Notes under the pieces: generated by a model
Database searches by the model: none
What the model saw: only the letters and a program-made list of their open reading frames with translations
Told to the model about the DNA's origin: nothing
NCBI GenBank assembly: GCA_937942965.1
Contig: CALDGN010000249.1
Span: 1-7,784, forward strand
DNA length: 7,784 nt
Source: an uncultured Acidimicrobiales bacterium
GTDB taxonomy: Bacteria; Actinomycetota; Acidimicrobiia; Acidimicrobiales; UBA10347
Direction: 5' to 3'
Program-made: the position numbers and the translations under genes
Part shown: positions 1-5,041 of the stretch, one piece after another
How the letters are laid out: each line of letters opens with the position of its first letter
How positions within the stretch are numbered: the first letter of the stretch is position 1

Positions 1-278
1 GACATCGTCGGATTCCCCAAGGCAGCAGCGGCGGCCCGCTCGAGAAAGTTCCGGGCTTCGGCATCGAGAAACCGCAAGACGGAATCGTTTGCCGTGCAGC
101 AACCCGAAGACGTGACGCCGGCAAGTCGTTCGGCGGCATCGTTGGCATAGACGACATGGCCGAGGCATCCGACCGCGCCGCAGTGATGGTCGATCAGCCA
201 GGTGGCGACGGGGCTACGCGCATAGGCGTCATCCCAAGACATGACGACTTCTCTACCACGCCTGAGAGTCTCCTCCAT
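1..278 (-). CDS. PAS-domain protein, N-terminal part (cut by left edge)
   Basis: About 92 codons are visible; the frame is open to base 1, so the C-terminal part is outside the window. Residues about 18-75 resemble the start of a PAS sensor fold: a stretch reading SPVATWLIDHH, then GHVVYANDAAERLAG, which matches the usual PAS strand-helix pattern 'hxYANxAAexLxG', followed by an acidic, Ala-rich helix (FLDAEARNFLERAAAAALG). PAS domains sense ligands or redox state and normally pass the signal to a kinase, cyclase or HTH module, none of which is visible here. Cysteines are unusually frequent (HHCGAVGC, SGCC). The start is uncertain: ATG at 276-278 (used here) and ATG at 240-242 both lack a strong Shine-Dalgarno. 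The frame stays open upstream to the thioesterase stop, but that part crosses the hairpin at 411-436 and contains only TTG or CTG candidates. The family call is moderate and the output function unknown. Confidence 0.6.
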   Translation of the reverse strand, partial: MEETLRRGREVVMSWDDAYARSPVATWLIDHHCGAVGCLGHVVYANDAAERLAGVTSSGCCTANDSVLRFLDAEARNFLERAAAAALGNPTM

Positions 279-337
279 CGCTATCCATCGTCCGTCGGCC
301 GGCGGAAACAAGTCGTGCCCGTCAAATCCGGACAATG

Positions 338-360
338 TTCGACGCGACGCGTAGGTCGAA
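338..360. repeat. Inverted repeat, possible operator
   Basis: TTCGAC at 338-343 and GTCGAA at 355-360 are perfect reverse complements separated by 11 bases. The spacer itself contains the palindrome ACGCGT (347-352). The repeat sits between the terminator-like hairpin (411-436) and the start of the left-edge PAS gene, where that gene's promoter should be. The geometry suits a dimeric DNA-binding protein. With six-base arms in GC-rich DNA, chance occurrence is possible. Confidence 0.3.
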
Positions 361-410
361 TTTGAGGGGTCACCACCGAGGGGGTCCGATGGCCTATGCA
401 GAGCGACGCG

Positions 411-436
411 CTGCTCGACGGCTTGCCGTCGAACAG
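411..436 (-). terminator. Hairpin terminator after the thioesterase gene
   Basis: On the minus-strand transcript, 13 bases after the thioesterase stop codon, CTGTTCGACGG (436-426) pairs with CCGTCGAGCAG (421-411) around the loop CAAG. This gives 11 consecutive pairs, one of them a U-G wobble. On the plus-strand transcript the same position is a C-A mismatch, so the structure favours minus-strand transcription. No U-tract follows, which is common for actinobacterial hairpins, so true termination is inferred rather than shown. Confidence 0.6.
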
Positions 437-449
437 AACCGACGGACGA

Positions 450-860
450 TCAGCGAAGGACGAGCTGGGTCTGAACGGTCTTGGCGATGATCCGGTCGCC
501 CTGGCGGACCTCGGTGTCGACAACGATCGTCTGACCGCCGGCATGCACCAGCGTTGACCTGGCCGTAGCTGTGCCTTCGGTGACAGCGCCGATCATGTTC
601 GTCTTGCCTTCGATCGTCGTCGTACCGGTCGCTCCCTCGGGAAGGTTCGCGAAGGCGAGCGCTGCTCCGCACGAATCGGCCAGGGCCATGATGGCGCCTC
701 CGTGCAGCACGCCACCGGCGGTGCATTTCTCGGGGCCCCAGTCCATTTCCATGGCGGTCTCGTCAGGACTGTTGGCAACGCCTCGGATACCGAGTGTCGC
801 CGTAAACGGCATGACGGCGTGCAGGAATGCGGTGAGATCCGGATCGCTGGTGTCACTCAT
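450..860 (-). CDS. PaaI-type hotdog-fold acyl-CoA thioesterase
   Basis: The 136-residue protein has the size and layout of the PaaI/4HBT single-hotdog thioesterases, which hydrolyse aryl- or acyl-CoA thioesters in the cytoplasm, usually as tetramers. The key segment is residues 47-65: TAGGVLHGGAIMALADSCG, with the family HGG motif at 53-55 on the central helix and the conserved acidic residue Asp62. The second half (GTTTIEGKTNMIGAVTEGTATARSTLVHAGGQTIVVDTEV, residues 79-118, here given as landmarks GTTTIEG and VVDTEV) is the usual run of strands. No signal peptide is present. The ATG at 858-860 follows the glucosidase stop by 14 bases with no clear ribosome site, suggesting translational coupling. 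A terminator-like hairpin follows the stop. The substrate cannot be read from sequence; coenzyme A release from phenylacetyl-CoA breakdown products or a medium-chain acyl-CoA is possible from the family. Confidence 0.88.
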   Translation of the reverse strand: MSDTSDPDLTAFLHAVMPFTATLGIRGVANSPDETAMEMDWGPEKCTAGGVLHGGAIMALADSCGAALAFANLPEGATGTTTIEGKTNMIGAVTEGTATARSTLVHAGGQTIVVDTEVRQGDRIIAKTVQTQLVLR

Positions 861-874
861 GGCGACGACCGTAG

Positions 875-2488
875 TCAGGTCAGCCAGACCGAGGTGTCCG
901 GGGGTAGCTCGTCGCCGAGGGTTTCGGTTGCGCTGCTGAGCGCAACCGTTCCGGCCGGAATCGGAACGGGCCGTGCGCTCATGTTCGAGACGACGGTGAC
1001 ATCGCCCCGTTCGTATGCCAGGACCCCCGGACCGAACTCAAGCATCGTCAGCGGAGGATCGTCGGCGAGCAGGTGATTCCGAGCGGCGATCGCTCGTCGG
1101 TACAGCGACAGCGTCGAGTCAGGATCGATGCGCTGCTCCTGCACCGACAGGGCGGCGAACCGGTCTGGTTGCGGCAGCCAGGCGTTGGTGTCTCCGAAGC
1201 CGAGCGAGGGACCAGTGGCCGTCCATGGGATCGGGACTCTGCAGCCATCGCGCCCTTTGACCGTGTGGTCGGACTTCTCCCAGGTCGGATCATCGAGGAC
1301 ATCGAGCGGCAGATCCCACACTTCGGGAAGTCCGAGTTCTTCGCCCTGATAGATGTAGGTCGAACCAGGCAGCGAAAGCGTGATCAAGGCCGCGGCGCGA
1401 GCCCGTCGCTGACCGGCTTCGTGATCGAGCAGGTCGTGCGGACCGTCGAGGATCCAGCGACGTGTGTCGGTGTTACCCGGCAGTCCGTAGCGGGTGGCGT
1501 GGCGCACGACATCGTGGTTCGACAGCACCCAGGTGCTGCTCGCACCGATCTCGGCCGCTGCAGTTGCGGCTTCGCTGATGACCGAGCGGAATGCAGTGGC
1601 GTCCCACGGCGTCTCGATGAGATCGAAGTTGAACGACTGGTGATACTCGTCGGGTCGCAAGAACAGCGGGAGCTGCGTTGGATGCACCCACGCTTCGGCG
1701 ACCATCATCCGGTCGTCGTACGAGTCAAGGATGGCGCGCCACCGGCGATTGATGTCGTGGATTCCGGCTCGACCCCAGAACGGATGGTCGATCGGTTCGT
1801 CGCCACCCTGGAGCGACCACGGCAGCGGAAGCGGTTCGGTGTCGGGCAGATCGGGGTGCTTGACCATGCCGTGCGCAACGTCGATACGCAGGCCGTCGAT
1901 GCCGCGGTCCATCCAGAAGCGGATGACGTCGTCGAACTCGCTGCGGACTTCTTCGTTGTCCCAGTTGAGATCGGGCTGGCTCGGGTCAAACAGGTGCAGG
2001 TACCACTCGCCATCATTGAGGCGTGTCCAGGCGGGCCCGCCGAACATGGCGATCCAGTTGTTCGGCGGTTCACTTCCGTCGCCTCGGCCGGGGCGAAAGA
2101 TGTAGCGATCCCGCGAGGAATCGCCCGGCTCCGCCGCCATGGCTTCTTGGAACCACGCATGCTCGATCGACGTGTGGTTCGGAACGAGGTCGGCGATCAC
2201 GCGGATGCCGCGCTCGTGGCATTCGGCGATAAGTGCCTCGGCGTCGGCGAGGGTTCCGTAGCGCGGCTCGATGGCCCGGTAGTCGGCGACGTCATAGCCG
2301 CCGTCAGTCAAGGGAGATTCGTACCAGGGGTTGAGCCAGATGGCGTCGACGCCGAGGTCGTCGAGGTGATCGAGACGGCTGCGCAGCCCGTTGATGTCTC
2401 CTTGGCCGTCACCGTTGCCGTCGGCAAACGAGCGCACGTAGACCTGGTAGACGACGCCCGTGCGCCACCATTCGGGTTGAGTCTCCAT
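875..2488 (-). CDS. GH13 alpha-glucosidase / oligo-1,6-glucosidase family
   Basis: The 537-residue protein is a complete alpha-amylase-superfamily glycosidase, of usual length for GH13 alpha-glucosidases. It opens with WWRTGVVYQVYVRSFADGNG and a calcium-loop pattern D23-x-N25-x-D27-x-x-x-D31. The four conserved regions are intact: DLVPNH (100-105); GLRIDVAHG (199-207) with nucleophile Asp203; MMVAEAW (261-267) with acid/base Glu265; and LSNHD (322-326) with transition-state Asp326. QGEELG (381-386) is typical of exo-acting alpha-glucosidases, and the short C-terminal beta domain starts near residue 480. There is no signal peptide, so it should act in the cytoplasm on imported maltose-, isomaltose- or sucrose-like sugars. 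Substrate specificity is not decided by these motifs; trehalose synthase is less likely given the region II sequence and length. The start is fixed by the family N-terminus; there is no Shine-Dalgarno, and a nested hairpin ends one base before the ATG. Confidence 0.93.
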   Translation of the reverse strand: METQPEWWRTGVVYQVYVRSFADGNGDGQGDINGLRSRLDHLDDLGVDAIWLNPWYESPLTDGGYDVADYRAIEPRYGTLADAEALIAECHERGIRVIADLVPNHTSIEHAWFQEAMAAEPGDSSRDRYIFRPGRGDGSEPPNNWIAMFGGPAWTRLNDGEWYLHLFDPSQPDLNWDNEEVRSEFDDVIRFWMDRGIDGLRIDVAHGMVKHPDLPDTEPLPLPWSLQGGDEPIDHPFWGRAGIHDINRRWRAILDSYDDRMMVAEAWVHPTQLPLFLRPDEYHQSFNFDLIETPWDATAFRSVISEAATAAAEIGASSTWVLSNHDVVRHATRYGLPGNTDTRRWILDGPHDLLDHEAGQRRARAAALITLSLPGSTYIYQGEELGLPEVWDLPLDVLDDPTWEKSDHTVKGRDGCRVPIPWTATGPSLGFGDTNAWLPQPDRFAALSVQEQRIDPDSTLSLYRRAIAARNHLLADDPPLTMLEFGPGVLAYERGDVTVVSNMSARPVPIPAGTVALSSATETLGDELPPDTSVWLT

Positions 2489-2489
2489 A

Positions 2490-2548
2490 GACGCCGCATC
2501 GTAGGCCCGTCAGCGGCGAGGGGCGCCGGTGGCTGACGGCGCGGCGTC
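2490..2548 (-). promoter_or_regulatory. Nested hairpin in the glucosidase leader
   Basis: Three nested inverted repeats fill the gap between the kinase stop and the glucosidase start. The outer arms are GACGCCGC (2490-2497) and GCGGCGTC (2541-2548). The middle arms are CCGTCAGC (2507-2514) and GCTGACGG (2532-2539). The inner arms are GGCG (2515-2518) and CGCC (2524-2527) around a five-base loop. All 20 pairs are perfect; internal bulges are 1 and 9 bases between the outer and middle stems and 4 bases between the middle and inner stems. In the minus-strand RNA the outer stem ends one base before the ATG, so it would occupy the position of a ribosome site. No U-tract follows, so an ordinary intrinsic terminator is less likely than a translation-control or RNA-stability element. 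Function is inferred. Confidence 0.55.
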
Positions 2549-2569
2549 GCGTGGTCGCGGACGACTCGC

Positions 2570-3616
2570 CTAGGAGATGCCAAGCAGTTCGGCGGCTCGT
2601 TCGGCTCGGCGCTCGACGCCACTCTTGTACTCGTCGAGATCGAGCTCTTCATCTTGGGAGCCTTGCTGGCCGTTGAGATAGCGCGCGTAGACACCCTCGG
2701 AAATGCAGGCGAGTCGCCACGCAGCGAAGCCGCGGTAGTAATCGACGAGATCGAGCGACACACCCATCTCGTCCGCATACAGCCCGGCTAGTTCCTCTTG
2801 ACTCAAGAAGCCGGGAAGCCCGGTCGTCTCGTTGTCGCCTTGAGGATCTTCGACCGCGGGGTCGTGCCAGTAGCCAAGCAAGCCGGCGAGGTCGGCCATC
2901 GGGTCGCCGAGCGTGCACAGCTCCCAGTCCAAAACGCCCGTGACGGGCCCTTCGGGGTCCATCATGCAATTCGAGAGCCGGTAATCGCCGTGAGCGATCG
3001 TGGTCTTAGCGTCAGCGGGGAGGTTCGCTCGCAGGTGGTCGGCGACACGTTCGATCACCGGGAGCTCTCGGGTCTTTGACTGCTCCCATTGGCCGGACCA
3101 GCGCTTGATCTGACGCTCGATGTAGCCGCTGCGCTTGGCGAGGTTGCCGAGTCCGACCTCGTCGATGTCGACGCGGTGCAATGCGCAGAGCGTGTCGATG
3201 AGCTCGTGCGACATGCGGGTGCGGTTGGCTTCGGTGATCGTGCGACCGATCTCGATATCGCGCACGATGACCCCGTCAAGGAAGTGCATGACGTAGAAGT
3301 CACGTTCGTTGACGGCCTCGTCTTGGCATAGGCCGACGAGCCGAGGCACCGGCACGGGACTGTCCTGCAGCGCGTCCATCAGCCGATGCTCGCGGGCGAC
3401 GTCGTGGGCACTTGGCAACAGTGGACCCATTGGCGGGCGCCGCAACACGAACTGGCGACCGGCTTGGTCGTTGACGGTGAACGTCATGTTCGATCGGCCG
3501 CCAGCGATCAGCCCGAACTCAAGCGGGCCGTCGATCTCGACATGGTTGTGAAACCATGCCGTGACGTTGTCGATATGGATGCCTTCAGGAGCAAGGGCCT
3601 GCGAGTCTGGGCTCAT
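2570..3616 (-). CDS. Phosphotransferase family protein (FadE-associated, APH-like kinase)
   Basis: The 348-residue protein belongs to the APH/choline-kinase-like phosphotransferases, in the branch usually found beside acyl-CoA dehydrogenases (ACAD10 N-terminal type). Hallmarks are the N-lobe segment FGLIAGGRSNMTFTV (residues 34-48), then FVLRRPPMGPLLPSAHDVAREHR (landmarks FVLRRPP 56-62 and AHDVAREHR 70-78), and the catalytic loop HGDYRLSN (209-216) with Asp211 and Asn216, followed by the metal-binding VLDWELCTLGDP (228-239) with Asp230. As in that branch, arginine (RR 59-60) stands where classical kinases have the ATP-binding lysine. In mammals the related domain acts on 4-hydroxyacyl substrates; the bacterial substrate here is unknown. 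No acyl-CoA dehydrogenase gene is next to it, though a thioesterase lies two genes downstream. The ATG at 3614-3616 lies 39 bases after the cyclase stop and has only a poor ribosome site. Antibiotic resistance should not be inferred from the fold name. Confidence 0.9.
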   Translation of the reverse strand: MSPDSQALAPEGIHIDNVTAWFHNHVEIDGPLEFGLIAGGRSNMTFTVNDQAGRQFVLRRPPMGPLLPSAHDVAREHRLMDALQDSPVPVPRLVGLCQDEAVNERDFYVMHFLDGVIVRDIEIGRTITEANRTRMSHELIDTLCALHRVDIDEVGLGNLAKRSGYIERQIKRWSGQWEQSKTRELPVIERVADHLRANLPADAKTTIAHGDYRLSNCMMDPEGPVTGVLDWELCTLGDPMADLAGLLGYWHDPAVEDPQGDNETTGLPGFLSQEELAGLYADEMGVSLDLVDYYRGFAAWRLACISEGVYARYLNGQQGSQDEELDLDEYKSGVERRAERAAELLGIS

Positions 3617-3655
3617 GGCGCCAGTCTTGCACTTGCGCTTTACGCCAAAGCAGCC

Positions 3656-4882
3656 TCAATACACAATGAAGCGGCTTCGGCCTTCGTGCTTGGCTCGGTA
3701 GGCAGCGCGGTCGGCCTTGCGCAGGATTGCGCTCACGTCGTCGCCTTCCTCCCAGACGGCTACTCCGATGGAGCACGATCGGGTGAGCGAGTGTCCGTTG
3801 ATTGAGTAGTGCTGTCCGACCGCATCGATCATGCGGGCAGCGACGCTGGAGGCGTCTTTGCAATCCACGTCGGGCAGGTAGACAACGAACTCGTCGCCGC
3901 CGAGACGGGCGACGACGTCGGTCAGCTTGACGGCGCGCTGTAGGCGTTGGGCGACGCATCGCAGGAACTCATCGCCGGCGGCATGGCCGAGCGTGTCGTT
4001 CACGGATTTGAAGTCGTCCATGTCGAGCAGCAGGAGCGCGAATGGGGTGCCGTCGGCCACGGATTGGTCGAGGATCTCGTTCAGCGCGGCTCGGTTCGCG
4101 ACGCCGGTCAACGTGTCGGTCGTGGCCCGTCGGCGGAGGTCGGTCGTGAGCTCTTGCATCCGCCGCTCTTGGGCGATGGTTTCGGAGATGTCTCGTTCGA
4201 CGGTGAACCACCGTTTGGTTTCATCGTCATAAATCGTCTTGACGCCGAGCATCAGGGGCGAGCCGTCCTGACACTTGGCCAGCACGCGTGCCTCGGCCCG
4301 CTTGTCTTTGTCATGCACGGCATCCAACAGCGTGAAGAAGCCTCGGTCGTCGTCGTGAACGAATTCGGTCAGGTGACGGCCAACGATCTTGCCGTCGCCA
4401 TGGAGTCGGTGGACGGCCTCGTTGACGTAGGTGACATAGCCGTCTCGGTCCGAGACCACGAACAGATCGTCTGTGAGGTCGGCGAGTTTGAGCAAGTCCG
4501 CAAGGCGTGATTCGGAGTGTGCCAACGCACCCATGTCTCGTCCGACAAGCAAGAAGCGTCCGGGCTCGTTGTCGATCGTTCGGGCGGCGAAGTTGTAGGT
4601 CCGCCATTCTCCGTCTGCGTTCCGCACGCGGCGGTCGAAACGAGCGGTCTCACCTCGGAGGGCTTGTTCCACGAGTACCGGGTTCAACTCGCGGTCGGAG
4701 GGATCTCCAAACTCGACGATCAACTTGCCGATCATGTCTTCGGCAGACCAGCCGAGCTCGCGGGCCCCTTGCGCATTGACGTCGATGATCTCCATCTCGG
4801 GCGCGGCAACGACCGCAACGAGATCGGGATGGCTATCGAGTTCACGGACATAGTCCGTTCGAGCCTTGGCCAGGGGTGCCAT
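3656..4882 (-). CDS. PAS-PAS-GGDEF diguanylate cyclase
   Basis: The 408-residue soluble protein has two PAS domains (about 14-118 and 132-236), a short signalling helix (about 237-256) and a C-terminal GGDEF domain (about 257-408) that makes cyclic di-GMP from two GTP. The catalytic features are intact: metal ligand Asp287 in LLLLDMDDFK, guanine-contacting Asn295 and Asp304 in NDTLGHAAGDEF, and the signature GGDEF at 328-332. The PAS modules are recognisable from EIIDVNAQGARELGW (31-45) and GYVTYVNEAVHRLHG (148-162). No EAL domain and no membrane segment are present, so the input is probably cytoplasmic. The inhibitory site normally reads RxxD five residues before GGDEF; here it is KLTD (319-322), so arginine is replaced by lysine. 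The start ATG at 4880-4882 is supported by GGAG at 4888-4891. It precedes the kinase gene by 39 bases and may be its co-transcribed partner. Confidence 0.93.
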   Translation of the reverse strand: MAPLAKARTDYVRELDSHPDLVAVVAAPEMEIIDVNAQGARELGWSAEDMIGKLIVEFGDPSDRELNPVLVEQALRGETARFDRRVRNADGEWRTYNFAARTIDNEPGRFLLVGRDMGALAHSESRLADLLKLADLTDDLFVVSDRDGYVTYVNEAVHRLHGDGKIVGRHLTEFVHDDDRGFFTLLDAVHDKDKRAEARVLAKCQDGSPLMLGVKTIYDDETKRWFTVERDISETIAQERRMQELTTDLRRRATTDTLTGVANRAALNEILDQSVADGTPFALLLLDMDDFKSVNDTLGHAAGDEFLRCVAQRLQRAVKLTDVVARLGGDEFVVYLPDVDCKDASSVAARMIDAVGQHYSINGHSLTRSCSIGVAVWEEGDDVSAILRKADRAAYRAKHEGRSRFIVY

Positions 4883-4887
4883 GACTA

Positions 4888-4891
4888 CTCC
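4888..4891 (-). promoter_or_regulatory. Ribosome binding site of the diguanylate cyclase
   Basis: GGAG on the minus strand lies five bases (TAGTC) before the ATG at 4882. It is one of the few clear Shine-Dalgarno sites in the window and fixes the cyclase start. Confidence 0.6.
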
Positions 4892-4969
4892 GTCGGCGCA
4901 GGATCACCGCTATTGAGTAGCCGGTGCGACTATGCGCAGCTTCGCCCGACCCCGTGGGGGCCGCTGCTC

Positions 4970-5001
4970 CTAGGTCGGTTAGTTCGGGCTTCGAGACCTA
5001 G
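4970..5001. repeat. Inverted repeat between flavoenzyme and cyclase genes
   Basis: CTAGGTC (4970-4976) and GACCTAG (4995-5001) are perfect reverse complements with an 18-base spacer, located 41 bases past the flavoenzyme stop and about 90 bases before the cyclase start. It could be a weak terminator for the flavoenzyme or an operator for the cyclase transcript. The long loop and the lack of a U-tract argue against a strong terminator. The rest of the 159-bp gap (4883-5041) shows a short GC hairpin (CCCC 4950-4953 with GGGG 4957-4960) and no recognisable promoter hexamers. Confidence 0.35.
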
Positions 5002-5041
5002 CTGCTTGACGAGGGTGGTGTCTGCCATCGCTCGGTTGGTG

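Noticed and set aside
1073..2536. Long plus-strand open frame (487 codons) opposite the GH13 gene
   Set aside because: It is antisense to a gene with all four GH13 motifs, its translation has no recognisable domain, and long antisense frames are expected from the GC-rich third codon positions.
2570..3616. Reading the APH-like kinase as an antibiotic resistance gene
   Set aside because: Its N-lobe (VLRRPPMGPLLPSAHD region) is that of the acyl-CoA-metabolism-associated branch, not of aminoglycoside-modifying enzymes.
3637..3651. GCTTT-ACGCC-AAAGC hairpin between cyclase and kinase genes
   Set aside because: Only five pairs and no U-tract; too weak to call a terminator in a 39-base gap between probably co-transcribed genes.
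3947..4510. Plus-strand open frame of 187 codons opposite the diguanylate cyclase
   Set aside because: It mirrors the codon structure of the cyclase and has no family resemblance or ribosome site.
4976..5001. tRNA T-arm-like stretch (GGTTAGTTCGGGCTTCGAGACC)
   Set aside because: The five-base stem flanking TTCGAGA does not pair and no acceptor, D or anticodon arms are present.
4930..5028. Small minus-strand frame, 32 codons starting MADTTLVKQLGLEAR, after betA
   Set aside because: It has no ribosome site, no recognisable family, a low-complexity end and an overlap with the inverted repeat; it is too short to support as a gene or leader peptide.
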